Below are positions 23,073-32,278 of a stretch of DNA of 62,347 bases, piece by piece. Numbering within the stretch: position 1 is the first letter of the stretch; each line of letters opens with the position of its first letter. Source of the DNA: Eikenella halliae (GTDB lineage: Bacteria; Pseudomonadota; Gammaproteobacteria; Burkholderiales; Neisseriaceae); assembly GCF_001648475.1 (NCBI RefSeq), contig NZ_LXSQ01000009.1:1-62347 (forward strand), written 5' to 3'. Under the pieces are notes generated by a model. That model was not told the DNA's origin and searched no databases. It saw nothing but the letters and a program-made list of their open reading frames with translations. A program made the position numbers and the translations under genes.

Positions 23073-25955
23073 ATGAGCCAATCTATTGATTTTGCCACTA
23101 TTTCAAGTGCCGCTTTGAGTTCGGTGGACAATCTGCTGGCGGAATGGCTGCCTTCCGGCCGCTATGACGGGCATGAGTTTGTGGCGCTCAATCCCACGCG
23201 CGCGGATAAAAAGCTGGGCAGCTTCCGCATCAACACCTGCAGCGGGCAGTGGGCGGATTTTGCCACGGGCGACAAGGGCGGGGATTTAATCGACCTGTAC
23301 GCTTACCTCTACAGCTGCAATACGGCGCAGGCGGCGCGCTCGATTGCCGAGCGTTTGAGCCTGGGCAATTTTGCGCCGGTGCAAAAGGTGGCGCTGGATG
23401 GCGGCAATGCGGCCAAGCCGGGCAAAAACGCGCGTTGGCAGCCAATTGTGCCGGTGCCGGAATTCGCGCTGAAAACGATGAATTTCCGCCATTCGTTCCG
23501 CCAAGGCGAACGAGCCGAGCCGGTGTTTACTTCGGTGTTCCGCGATGGCGAAGGGCAGGTGCTCGGCGCGGTGGCGCGATTTATCAAGTCGGACGGCAGC
23601 AAAATCGATCTGCCCTACACGTTTTGCGAAAACTTGGATACGCACGAAAAAATGTGGCGCTGGCGCGGCTGGCAGGGTTTGCGCCCGCTGTACGGTTTGG
23701 ACGCGCTGGCGGCCGACCCTGTGCAGCCGGTGTTGGTAGTGGAAGGCGAAAAGTGCAAAAACGCGGCGGATGCGGCGCAGCCGGGCTATGCGGTGATTAC
23801 CTGGCACGGCGGCGCGGGCAACTGGGACAAGACGGATTGGTCAGCGGTGCAAAACCGGCGCGTGATTCTGTGGCCGGACTGCGATTCACAGCGCGAAAAG
23901 CTGACTGCCGCCGAGCGCAAGGCGGGCGCGGATGCGGAGAGCAAGCCGTATCTGGACAAATACGCGCAGCCGGGTATGGCGGCGATGCTGGGCATTGCCG
24001 AGCGGCTGACGGCGCAGGGCTGCAAGGTGGCGTTTGTGCGCACGCCTGAGCCGGGCGTGTGGCCGGCGGGCTACGATATTGCCGATGCGCTAGCCGACCG
24101 TGGGCAGGTTATCGATGCACTGGCGGCGTTGAGTTGGCAGCATTTGACGGATTACACTGCCGAATATACCGAGGTGTTGGCGGCGGCGCAGGCTTCGGGC
24201 TACCTGAAACAGGCTGCCCCGCCTCCCGCACCCGCCACGGAGGGCGAGTCGCCGGAAGGTGAGGCACGCGAAACCACGGGGGGCGGCGGGGAAAATATGC
24301 CTGAAACCGCCGAAACACCGGAGGGAGAGAGCCGCTATCAGGAAAACTTTGACCGGCTGAAACGGGAATTTTCCCTCATCGAAGGCAAGAGCCGCGCCGT
24401 GAGCAGAAAAACGGGCGTGGAATACAGCCGCAAGGCGCTGACCGACCATTTTTGCAAAAAATCGGTGGATAACTGGTTTAATTGGGGGCGCGCGCCGGTG
24501 ATGACTCAATACGAGGTCAATAAGCTCAAGCGCGACCGGGCGGCGTTTCAGGTAGCCCAAGACAACGACCTGAAAGATATGATGGCGCGCTATGTGTATT
24601 TGGACGGCAGCTCCAGCATTTGGGACAACCAACTGTGGCGCATGATTGACCAGGGCTCGGCCAAGCTGGCGATGGGCAGCCAGTTTAAGATTTGGCAAGA
24701 CAGCCCGGCGCGCATCGTTAAGCGTTTCGACCGCGTGGTGTTCGAGCCGGGGCGGGATTTGTCGGACGAGTACATCAATATCTATCGCGGGCTGCCGCTG
24801 GCGGACAAGGTGCAGTTTCCGCGCCCGCGCGAGGAAATGCCGACTTGGTGGCTGGATGTGTTGGATTTGTACCCGGGCTGTCGCGCCATCCAAAAGCTGA
24901 TTGCGCATTTGTGCAACCATGATTTGCAGATGATGGAGTTTGTGTATAACTGGCTGGCTTATCCGCTGCAGCACCCGGGCGCGAAGCTGACTACTTCGCT
25001 GGTGATGCACGGCGATGTGCACGGCGCGGGGAAGTCGTTGCTGTTTGAGGAGATTATCAAGCCGATGTACGGCGATTACGCGGCCACGCTGGGGCAGTCG
25101 GATTTGGAGAGTAACTACACGGGCAACCGCTCGGGCAAGCTGTTTATTGTCTTCGAGGAGGTTTTTAATACCAAACAAAAATACGACCAAACCGGCGCCA
25201 TGAAGCACATGATCACCGGCAAAACGATGCGCATCGAACGCAAGTTTGTGGATTCCTACGAAGAGGCCAACCACATCAACTGCGTATTTTTATCCAACGA
25301 GGCGCAGCCGTTTAAGATTGAGGAAAACGACCGCCGCTACTTTGTGATTTGGCCAAAAAACAGGCTACCTGAAAGCCTGCGTGCGGAATTGGAGGTGGAG
25401 CTGGGCGCAGACGGGATACTGCAGTTTTTTATGTTGCTGTTGTCTTTGCCGCTCACTATCAATTACACTAGGCAGCCTGCCGACGACCCCACGCAGCCGG
25501 ACGTGGTGGAGGTGATCGAAGAGGGCGGCCCGCGTTTTGACCCGCACACCAAACCGCCGATGACGGAAGCCAAGGCCAACGTAATCAATTATGGGCGGTA
25601 TGGGTGGCAGACGTTTTATATGGAGTGGGAGCGCGGCGAAATCGAAAATATCCCCTACTGCGCGGCGATTACCGGCGATGTGTGGGATTTGTATTTATGG
25701 TGGTGCACCAAAAACAACGAGCGGCAGATTTCCAAATCCAAATTCCTGCAGCACATTGCCAGTAAGATGCCAAGGGCGCGGCGGTGGTGGCGTTTGCCCA
25801 ACAGCCCGCGCCCGGAGGAAAAGATGCAGGATAATATCTTCCTCCCGCCCGGCACCCGCCCGCCGCAGGGCACGCCCGAAATGGACTTTATCGGCCCGCA
25901 GGTGCTTAGATTCCAGCAGGCGGTACAAGACCTGCGAAACCCGAAAGGCTACTAA
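23073..25955 (+). CDS. Phage primase-helicase (Toprim + D5-like)
   Basis: 960 residues from ATG 23073. The order is an N-terminal primase-like region with GDKGGDLIDLYAYL (about 67-80), a Toprim-type VVEGEKCKNAADA (about 221), a Pro/Glu-rich linker near 370-420 and a C-terminal superfamily 3/D5-type ATPase with Walker A GDVHGAGKS (about 647-655) and SGKLFIVFEEVFN (about 687). It presumably unwinds and primes phage DNA. Perfect DUS copies occur inside the coding sequence (for example at 25364-25375), as does the near match GGGCTACCTGAA at 24199-24210. An upstream in-frame extension without a ribosome site was rejected. Confidence 0.9.
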   Translation: MSQSIDFATISSAALSSVDNLLAEWLPSGRYDGHEFVALNPTRADKKLGSFRINTCSGQWADFATGDKGGDLIDLYAYLYSCNTAQAARSIAERLSLGNFAPVQKVALDGGNAAKPGKNARWQPIVPVPEFALKTMNFRHSFRQGERAEPVFTSVFRDGEGQVLGAVARFIKSDGSKIDLPYTFCENLDTHEKMWRWRGWQGLRPLYGLDALAADPVQPVLVVEGEKCKNAADAAQPGYAVITWHGGAGNWDKTDWSAVQNRRVILWPDCDSQREKLTAAERKAGADAESKPYLDKYAQPGMAAMLGIAERLTAQGCKVAFVRTPEPGVWPAGYDIADALADRGQVIDALAALSWQHLTDYTAEYTEVLAAAQASGYLKQAAPPPAPATEGESPEGEARETTGGGGENMPETAETPEGESRYQENFDRLKREFSLIEGKSRAVSRKTGVEYSRKALTDHFCKKSVDNWFNWGRAPVMTQYEVNKLKRDRAAFQVAQDNDLKDMMARYVYLDGSSSIWDNQLWRMIDQGSAKLAMGSQFKIWQDSPARIVKRFDRVVFEPGRDLSDEYINIYRGLPLADKVQFPRPREEMPTWWLDVLDLYPGCRAIQKLIAHLCNHDLQMMEFVYNWLAYPLQHPGAKLTTSLVMHGDVHGAGKSLLFEEIIKPMYGDYAATLGQSDLESNYTGNRSGKLFIVFEEVFNTKQKYDQTGAMKHMITGKTMRIERKFVDSYEEANHINCVFLSNEAQPFKIEENDRRYFVIWPKNRLPESLRAELEVELGADGILQFFMLLLSLPLTINYTRQPADDPTQPDVVEVIEEGGPRFDPHTKPPMTEAKANVINYGRYGWQTFYMEWERGEIENIPYCAAITGDVWDLYLWWCTKNNERQISKSKFLQHIASKMPRARRWWRLPNSPRPEEKMQDNIFLPPGTRPPQGTPEMDFIGPQVLRFQQAVQDLRNPKGY

Positions 25956-26240
25956 AAGCTGCACAACTGCACAAAAATGCACTTTTGCCCCTCCCTGCAA
26001 ATCCACGCTGGGCGGGGCTTTGTGCACTTTGTGCAGTGTGTGCAGCGTTTTTTTCGCGCACGCGTACGCGCGTTATATATAGGCGTATTTACTCCTACTC
26101 TGCCCGCCTTTTTATTTTTTTTCTCCATGCGTGTGAAAATATACTGCACATACTGCACAAAGTGCACAAATGCCCACCAGATAAGGCTTTCAGCGATTTT
26201 CAAAACTGCATAAATATGCACTTTGTGCAAAACTTATAAA
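25956..26240. repeat. TGCACAA repeat cluster, candidate replication origin
   Basis: Non-coding DNA just after the primase-helicase gene holds four groups of TGCAC/GTGCA motifs: 25959-25987, 26019-26045, 26144-26173 and 26205-26233. An exact 18-base inverted repeat joins TTTGTGCACTTTGTGCAG (26019-26036) to CTGCACAAAGTGCACAAA (26153-26170). The sequence between them includes an alternating CGCGTACGCG palindrome and an AT-rich stretch. The arrangement suits iterons at an origin, or a large regulatory or terminator structure. Confidence 0.6.
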
Positions 26241-26363
26241 CACAGGATTTTTTACCGCTTTATCTGTTGTTTTATCGCGGTTTTTAGTAAAATAGCGGCA
26301 CAATAAAAAAGCGGCAGAGGGCTGCCGCGTAAGAGGTAACAAAAGGGGCATGAGTATCATGCT

Positions 26364-26756
26364 GTGTTTGATTTTTCCGAGGATGCAAAAGATGCGCTGA
26401 TGCGCGAATGGGCAAACTGGACACGCCAGCCTTTGAAGGCCGGGGTTGGCTATAAGCCGAGCAGTTTGAATTTGTTGATGGCTGGGGGTACGCCCGGCGG
26501 TGGAGGTTTTCACTCCTCCGTTTTATCCTACGGCACGGATTGCGATGCTGTGTTTGTGCTGATTGATGCGGCGGTGCGGCGCTTGCCGGTTATCCCGCGT
26601 GCGGTAATCAAGCGTTATTACCAACAAGTGGGCACGGCAGATCAGATGGCAAACGATTTGGGCATATCGAAAAAATATATGTACAAAACGCTTTACGCCA
26701 CGCTTGATACCATTTTCTCGGGGCGCAAACTGCAAAATATTTTGTCCGCCGCTTGA
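26364..26756 (+). CDS. Antiterminator Q-like / late regulator
   Basis: About 130 residues. The C-terminal half (LPVIPRAVIKRYYQQVGTADQ, then MANDLGISKKYMYKTLYATL) looks like a sigma-region-4 or HTH module found in phage Q/RinA-like late regulators. The N-terminal half has MREWANWTRQ and a Gly-rich loop. The only in-frame start nearby is GTG 26364 and its ribosome site is poor. A stronger AAAAGGGG-ATG at 26350 is in another frame, so the start is uncertain. Its position just before the late operon supports an antitermination role. Confidence 0.6.
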   Translation: MFDFSEDAKDALMREWANWTRQPLKAGVGYKPSSLNLLMAGGTPGGGGFHSSVLSYGTDCDAVFVLIDAAVRRLPVIPRAVIKRYYQQVGTADQMANDLGISKKYMYKTLYATLDTIFSGRKLQNILSAA

Positions 26757-26851
26757 CAGTTTACGGAAACTGGGGGCAAAATAATATGCAAGCATGGGTT
26801 AAGTTGTATATAGCCCATGTATCCTTGATGCAAAAATAGAATGTTTCCAAT

Positions 26852-26879
26852 CCGCCCTGTGTAAAAACAGGGCGGTTTT
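26852..26879 (+). terminator. Terminator upstream of the late genes
   Basis: CCGCCCTGT pairs with ACAGGGCGG over a six-base loop, then TTTTG. It lies between the Q-like gene and the first late gene, a natural target for antitermination. Confidence 0.8.
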
Positions 26880-26898
26880 GGTTTGTTGGGAGTGCGCC

Positions 26899-27654
26899 GT
26901 GTTTGTTGTGTCCGCCCGTGTTAAAGCCGATACTGCCACGGCGCATCTCAATGCGCTGGAGCGCAAGCAGCTGCCGTTTGCATATTCGCTGGCGGTAAAC
27001 CGCACGGCAAAACTGGTTAAGCTGGCGGAAATCGACAAAATGCGGGCAGTATTTGACCGCCCCACGCCCTACACGCTCAATAGCCTATACGTTAAACCCG
27101 GCACGAAAGCCAACCCATCGGCTTACGTTTGGCTTAAGTACGATACCTTCAAAGGCACACCGGCAGAAAAATACCTGCTGCCGCAAATCGATGGCGGCAG
27201 CCGTAGCCACAAGCGCTTCGAGCGAGCGCTGCAAGGAGTGGGGGCAATGCCGAAAGGCTATTACTGCATACCGGGCAAATTCGCGCAGATGGATAATTAC
27301 GGCAACTGGAGCCGTGGGCAGATTATAAAAATCCTGTCCTATTTTCGTGCCTTCCCAGAAAGGGGCTACCGCGCAAATATGACCGATGCCGCCCGCCGCC
27401 GTTTGGCACGAGGTACAAAAAAGAAACGCGGCTATACCTTCGTGGCTATCGGTAAACACCAAGGCCGCCGCCGGCCCGGCATCTACCAAATCTTGGCAGA
27501 CGGCAAACACTGGCGGCCCATTGCTCTGTTTGTTCGTCGGGCTGGGTACAGTAAACGCTTCCCTTACTTCGAGACGGCGGAACATACGATTGATCGTGAG
27601 TTCCCCGAGCAGATGCGCAAGGCCATCGAGGCTGCCATAAAATCGGCGCGCTGA
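26899..27654 (+). CDS. Phage protein resembling minor tail protein Z
   Basis: 251 residues from GTG 26899 (GGGAG seven bases upstream). It starts with a helical region (ALERKQLPFAYSLAVNRTAK), then has FDRPTPYTLNSLYVKP and RSHKRFERAL. A basic middle part (RRRLARGTKKKRGYTF) and a C-terminal RAIEAAIKSAR-like helix follow. The pattern recalls lambda gpZ tail-completion proteins, although here it lies before the terminase. The assignment is tentative. Confidence 0.55.
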   Translation: MFVVSARVKADTATAHLNALERKQLPFAYSLAVNRTAKLVKLAEIDKMRAVFDRPTPYTLNSLYVKPGTKANPSAYVWLKYDTFKGTPAEKYLLPQIDGGSRSHKRFERALQGVGAMPKGYYCIPGKFAQMDNYGNWSRGQIIKILSYFRAFPERGYRANMTDAARRRLARGTKKKRGYTFVAIGKHQGRRRPGIYQILADGKHWRPIALFVRRAGYSKRFPYFETAEHTIDREFPEQMRKAIEAAIKSAR

Positions 27655-27987
27655 AATAAAAGGTACTCCGCCGGCCGGCCGAAACGCGGGTAATTCGAAC
27701 CACGATTTTTGTGAAGCGGGAGGGTGCTATAGCTTCCTTCCTCCCTTTTGACTGTGGTGGTAAGGGGTTATTTGATTCTGCCGTTTGGCTTGTTTGCCAG
27801 CGGTTTTTTTATTGGTGAGGCTACCTGAAAAGGGTGGTGTGTTGAATTTGCCCGTGTACTTATGCGGGCTTTTTTATGGAGTGTGTTTCAGGCAGCCTGT
27901 GGAAATACCGGGTTAAGACGAAATCATATATTGAGCATAGTCGGTTATTCATCCGCAGGCTGCCTGAAACACATTAAGGGGCGGCTT
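27655..27987. other. Gap before the terminase, with terminator and DUS variants
   Basis: 333 bp. It contains a hairpin with GGGAGG and CCTCCC arms followed by TTTT (27718-27749) and an eikDUS near 27819-27831. Two simDUS-type copies follow (AGGCTGCCTGAA and its complement, near 27888-27899 and 27956-27967). A promoter for the late operon may be here but none was clear. Confidence 0.5.
27718..27749 (+). terminator. Probable terminator before the late operon
   Basis: The GGGAGG arm and CCTCCC arm enclose an imperfect loop and are followed by TTTT. Confidence 0.55.
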
Positions 27988-28500
27988 ATGTTGGTAAACA
28001 AGCGTGAGCTGTCAGAAATCTTGGGTATCACGGAACGCTCGCTGACCGAATGGCAGAAAGACGGCCTGCCGGTGGCATCATTTGCCGATTTGCGCGGGCA
28101 GGCCAACGAATACGACACCAAGGCCGTTATCGGTTGGCTGATTCAGCGCGAACTACAGCGGATCAACCGAGAAAAGCCGCGCGACAGGTTGGACAGGCTG
28201 AAAGCCGACGCCATCGAACTTGAGATAAAAGAGCGTACCGGTGAGCTGGCCCCGGCGGCATTGTTTGAGCGGGCTTGGGCGGATCACATCACCGCCGCCC
28301 GCACCGAATTTTTAACCCTGCCTGAAACACTGGCCTCTGAATTGAGCGCGATTGTCGGGCAGCCGATAGACAGCGAACTCATCACCGCCCATGTGGAGCG
28401 GGCGCTGGAAAAACTGGCGAATTACGGAGCAGAAGATGCAGAACTCGGCGGCGATGATGCAGCAGAATATGGCGGACACGGTGCGCCGGGTGCTGCGTGA
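27988..28500 (+). CDS. Terminase small subunit (Nu1 family)
   Basis: 170 residues from ATG 27988 (AAGGGGCGG upstream). The N-terminal winged-helix region MLVNKRELSEILGITERSLT, then EWQKDGLPVA, is typical of lambda Nu1-like subunits that bind the packaging site. A charged helix (LQRINREKPRDRLDRLKADA) follows. The 3' end overlaps the large-subunit gene by 65 bases, as in other terminase pairs. Confidence 0.88.
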   Translation: MLVNKRELSEILGITERSLTEWQKDGLPVASFADLRGQANEYDTKAVIGWLIQRELQRINREKPRDRLDRLKADAIELEIKERTGELAPAALFERAWADHITAARTEFLTLPETLASELSAIVGQPIDSELITAHVERALEKLANYGAEDAELGGDDAAEYGGHGAPGAA

Positions 28501-30451
28501 GGCGTGTAGCAAATGGGCTCCGCCCGTCAAAATGCGCATTCGCGATTGGGCGAATAAATACCGTTATCTCTCCAGCGTTGAGGCTGCCCGCCCAGGTAAA
28601 TATGTTTTGGGTGTTACACCCTACCTCGAATGGGAAAACGGCCCATTGGATGCGCTGGACGATCCGAATGTGTCGGTGGTGTGCTGCATGAAATCGGCAC
28701 AAGTAGCCTGGACAAGCGGCGTGCTCGGCAACTTGCTGGGGCGCACCATCGCCACCGCCCCATGCCCGATTTTGGTTTTATTCCCAAAAGAAGGCGCGGC
28801 GAAGGAATACATGGATGAAAAATTCATGCCGATGGTGGAAGCCACCCCGGTTTTGCGCGAAAAAATCGACATCCGCGTGCGGGCGCAGGGGCAGCGGCAG
28901 CTGTTTAAGAAATTCGCCGGCGGCTTTCTGAAGCTGGTGGGGTCGAACTCTCCGGCCAGCGTGAAATCCAGCCCTGTGCCCTTGGTGTGCGTGGAAGAGC
29001 CGGACGACTGTAATTTAAACCTGCGCGGCCAAGGCGACAGCATCAAACTGGCCAAAGAGCGCACCAAAACCTTTGCCAAACCGAAAATCGTCATCGGTGG
29101 CACGCCCACGGTGGCCGGGGTGAGCACCATCGAAGCCGAGATGGAATTGAGCGACAAGCGCGTGGGCATGATTCCGTGCCACGAATGCGGCGAAGCCCAT
29201 GTGCTCAATTTTGACTACCTGCAATGCGACCAAGACCCGAACGGCAACCATCCCGTATTCGGCAAATTCTTGCCGGAAACCGCCTACTACGTTTGCCCGC
29301 ATTGCGGCTGCGTGTGGAACGACGTGCAGAAAAACCGCAACGTGAAGCGCGGCTGGTGGCAGGCCACGGCGCCGTTTCATGGTACGGCCGGGTTTTATCT
29401 GAACGAGCTGTACAGCCCCTTCCCCGGCTCGGTGCTTGCCGAGCTTATGAAAAAATGGCTCACCGCCAAACACGAAGAGGAAGCCGGCGACATTGCGCCG
29501 ATGATTACCTTCGTTAATTCCAGCAAGGGGCTGCCGTTTGAGGTGTTGGGCGACGGCCCGCAGGGCGACGAGCTGGCGGCGCGCGCGCTGGATTACGCCG
29601 AAAACACCGTGCCGCTGGGTGGGCTGATTTTGACAATGGGGGTGGACGTGCAGCACGACCGCCTGGCTTACATCATCCGCGCCTGGGGGCGGGGAGAGGA
29701 AAGCTGGCTGGTATCATGGGGCGAAATCTACGGCAACACACCCGACATCAAATCAGACGTATGGCTGGCGCTGGCGGAAAAAATCTACAAACACACCTAC
29801 CGCCATGCCAACGGCGCCGCGATGCGTATTTTGGCGGTGGGCATCGACAGTTCGGACGGGCAGACCTCGGATGCGGTGTACAACTTTGTGCGCCACTACC
29901 GCCGCCACAACGGCGTGAACCTGATGGCCATCAAAGGCAGCAGCAACGAGGATAAGGAGATTTTCACCCGCCCGCGCGACATCGACCTGAAACACCGCAA
30001 CACCAAAGCCGACCGGCGCGGGGTGCAGGTGTACAGCGTGGGCGTGAGCAAAGCCAAAGACCTCATCATCGGCGAACACGGGCGCGTCAGCCTTACCGGC
30101 AACGGCCCCGGCCGCCTGCACAACTACAAAGAGGTGCGTGCCGACTACTACGAGCAGCTGTTGAGCGAGGTTAAAGTGCCCAGCCGCTTAAACCGGCACA
30201 AAAAAGTGTGGCAAAAAAAGGTGGGGGTGCGCAACGAGGCGCTGGACTGTGAGGTTTACGCCCTGCACGCCGCCCGCAGCCTGAAAACGCACAGTATGTC
30301 CGAAGTACAGTGGGCGATGTACGAAAAAGCGGTGTTGCAACCGGCGCTGTTTGCCGAAACGCCCGCCGAAATGGAAAAAGAGCCTGAAGCCACATCTCCC
30401 GCTCCGGCCATTACCCGCCGCCGTGGCGGTAACTTTACGCAAAAATGGTGA
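28436..30451 (+). CDS. Terminase large subunit (GpA family)
   Basis: 671 residues from ATG 28436 (GGAG seven to ten bases upstream). This is the packaging motor and nuclease. The ATPase part carries CCMKSAQVAWTSGVLGNLLG (Walker A position) and LVCVEEPDDCN (Walker B). Two Cys pairs (CHECGEAH and CPHCGCVW) form a zinc-like site, and GVDVQHDRLAYIIRAWGRG begins the nuclease domain. It belongs to the lambda GpA family, which usually makes cos ends. Confidence 0.93.
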   Translation: MQNSAAMMQQNMADTVRRVLREACSKWAPPVKMRIRDWANKYRYLSSVEAARPGKYVLGVTPYLEWENGPLDALDDPNVSVVCCMKSAQVAWTSGVLGNLLGRTIATAPCPILVLFPKEGAAKEYMDEKFMPMVEATPVLREKIDIRVRAQGQRQLFKKFAGGFLKLVGSNSPASVKSSPVPLVCVEEPDDCNLNLRGQGDSIKLAKERTKTFAKPKIVIGGTPTVAGVSTIEAEMELSDKRVGMIPCHECGEAHVLNFDYLQCDQDPNGNHPVFGKFLPETAYYVCPHCGCVWNDVQKNRNVKRGWWQATAPFHGTAGFYLNELYSPFPGSVLAELMKKWLTAKHEEEAGDIAPMITFVNSSKGLPFEVLGDGPQGDELAARALDYAENTVPLGGLILTMGVDVQHDRLAYIIRAWGRGEESWLVSWGEIYGNTPDIKSDVWLALAEKIYKHTYRHANGAAMRILAVGIDSSDGQTSDAVYNFVRHYRRHNGVNLMAIKGSSNEDKEIFTRPRDIDLKHRNTKADRRGVQVYSVGVSKAKDLIIGEHGRVSLTGNGPGRLHNYKEVRADYYEQLLSEVKVPSRLNRHKKVWQKKVGVRNEALDCEVYALHAARSLKTHSMSEVQWAMYEKAVLQPALFAETPAEMEKEPEATSPAPAITRRRGGNFTQKW

Positions 30452-30455
30452 GTAA

Positions 30456-30728
30456 ATGACCGACTACGAAAAACAGCAGCTGGAACAACAGCTGGCATTC
30501 GCGCAGCAGGTGTATGCCGACCTGAAGGCAGCCTACCAAAGCCATGCCGCCAGCGGCCGCGCCTTTACCCACAGCTACAAAATCAAAGACCGCGAAATGA
30601 CGTTTAATTCGCTGGCCGACCTGCTCAAGGCGCTGCGCTGGTGGGAGCAGGAAATCCTGCGGCTGGAAATCGCGTTGGGCAAACGGCCCGGCCGCGCCCG
30701 CCGCATCATCACGAGGTTTGCCGAATGA
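30456..30728 (+). CDS. gpW-like head-tail joining protein
   Basis: 90 residues. YADLKAAYQSHAASGRAFTH, REMTFNSLADLLKALRWWEQ and a basic C-terminus match the gpW pattern, extended at the N-terminus. In lambda gpW closes the portal and accepts the tail connector. The stop overlaps the portal ATG. Confidence 0.72.
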   Translation: MTDYEKQQLEQQLAFAQQVYADLKAAYQSHAASGRAFTHSYKIKDREMTFNSLADLLKALRWWEQEILRLEIALGKRPGRARRIITRFAE

Positions 30729-32278
30729 AACCACACAATCCGACCGCGCCAAAGCGCGGTTTTTTTTCGCGCCTGTTCCGGCGCGGCGGCCAAAACCAGC
30801 CAGCCCGGCGCGAACGCCATTATGCGGCGGTGCGGCCGAACGGCCCCTTGGCCGATGTGCGGCTGAATAATGCTGCCGCCGATGCGCTGGCGCGTTCCGA
30901 CCTCGACAGGCTGCGCTCGCTCTCACGCAAACAGGCGCGCGATAACGACTATATGCTGCGTTTCCTGCAGATGGTGGGCAACCACGTGGTGGGAAGGGAC
31001 GGCTTTTCGCTGCAGATGCAGGTGCAGATGGACAACGGCTCGGCGATGGACAACCAAGCCAACCGCGCCATCGAAGAGGCATTTGCCGCTTGGGCGCGGC
31101 GCGGTGTGTGCGAGGTGAGCGGGCTGTACTCGTTTACCGACCTGCAACGGCTGATGGTGCGCAGCGTGGCGCGCGACGGCGAAGTGTTGGTGCGCCATGT
31201 GTACGGCTCCGACAACGGGCACGGCTACGCCCTGCAGCTGTTGGACATCGACCGGCTGGACACCCAGCTCAACCGTGATAAGCAAAACGGCAAAAACGCT
31301 ATCCGCATGGGGGTGGAGATTAACGACTGGGGGCGGCCGGTGGCTTATTGGCTGCGGCGGCAACACCCGGGCGATTACACCGTGGCTACCGCATTATTGG
31401 ATAACGAGCGGATACCGGCGGCGGAAATCAGCCACCTGTATCTGCACGACCGCCCGGAACAGCGGCGCGGTTTCCCCTGGACAACCTCGGCGCTGATCAG
31501 CCTGCACAACCTCGGCGGCTACCAAGAGGCGGCGATTATCGCGGCACGGGTGGGCGCTTCCAAGATGGGCTTTTTCCAGCAAAAAGAGGACATCGACAGC
31601 TTCCAAAACCCGATTGACGGCCAAGCGGTGGACAACGGGCACGGCGGGCAGGACATCATCGACTACGCCGACCCCGGTACCTTTCACAGCCTGCCCAACG
31701 GCTACGAGTTCGTGCCGTTCAACCCGGACTACCCGCACGCCAACTACGATTCGTTCGTCAAAACCTGCCTGCGCAGCGTGGCGGGCGGTTTGGGCGTGAG
31801 CTACCACAATCTGGCAAATGATTTGGAGGGGGTTAATTTCTCCAGCATCCGCAGCGGGGTGTTGGAGGAGCGCGACCAATGGATGGCGCTGCAAAACTGG
31901 TATATCGACAGCTTTTTATGCGATGTGTTCGAGCGTTGGCTGGCGTGTGCCCTGCTGGCCGGAGCGATTACCTCGCCGACTGGCAAGCCGCTGCCCGCCG
32001 CCAAGCTGGACAAGTTTAAACGCTACCGCTGGCAAGGCCGCCGCTGGGCATGGGTCGACCCGCTCAAGGACATCCAATCGCAAGAGGCCGCTATCGCGCT
32101 GCGCGTTAAATCGCGTCGGGCGGTGTGCGACGAGCTGGGGGTAGATTTTGACGAGACCTTGCAACAAATTCAGCAGGAAACGGATTTGCTGCGGCAGATG
32201 GGCTTAACCGAAACGCCGCCGACCCAACCGGCGGCCAATGATGAGGATAAAGGCGATGAGCAAAACAACCGGGACTAA
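30725..32278 (+). CDS. Portal protein (lambda gpB family)
   Basis: 517 residues from ATG 30725, overlapping the gpW-like stop (ATGA). A basic N-terminus is followed by RSLSRKQARDNDYMLRFLQM, VGNHVVGRDGFSLQ, ISHLYLHDRPEQRRGFPWTT and GVSYHNLANDLEGVNFSSIR, all typical of lambda-type portals. The protein forms the dodecameric gate at one capsid vertex for DNA packaging. Confidence 0.93.
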   Translation: MKPHNPTAPKRGFFSRLFRRGGQNQPARRERHYAAVRPNGPLADVRLNNAAADALARSDLDRLRSLSRKQARDNDYMLRFLQMVGNHVVGRDGFSLQMQVQMDNGSAMDNQANRAIEEAFAAWARRGVCEVSGLYSFTDLQRLMVRSVARDGEVLVRHVYGSDNGHGYALQLLDIDRLDTQLNRDKQNGKNAIRMGVEINDWGRPVAYWLRRQHPGDYTVATALLDNERIPAAEISHLYLHDRPEQRRGFPWTTSALISLHNLGGYQEAAIIAARVGASKMGFFQQKEDIDSFQNPIDGQAVDNGHGGQDIIDYADPGTFHSLPNGYEFVPFNPDYPHANYDSFVKTCLRSVAGGLGVSYHNLANDLEGVNFSSIRSGVLEERDQWMALQNWYIDSFLCDVFERWLACALLAGAITSPTGKPLPAAKLDKFKRYRWQGRRWAWVDPLKDIQSQEAAIALRVKSRRAVCDELGVDFDETLQQIQQETDLLRQMGLTETPPTQPAANDEDKGDEQNNRD

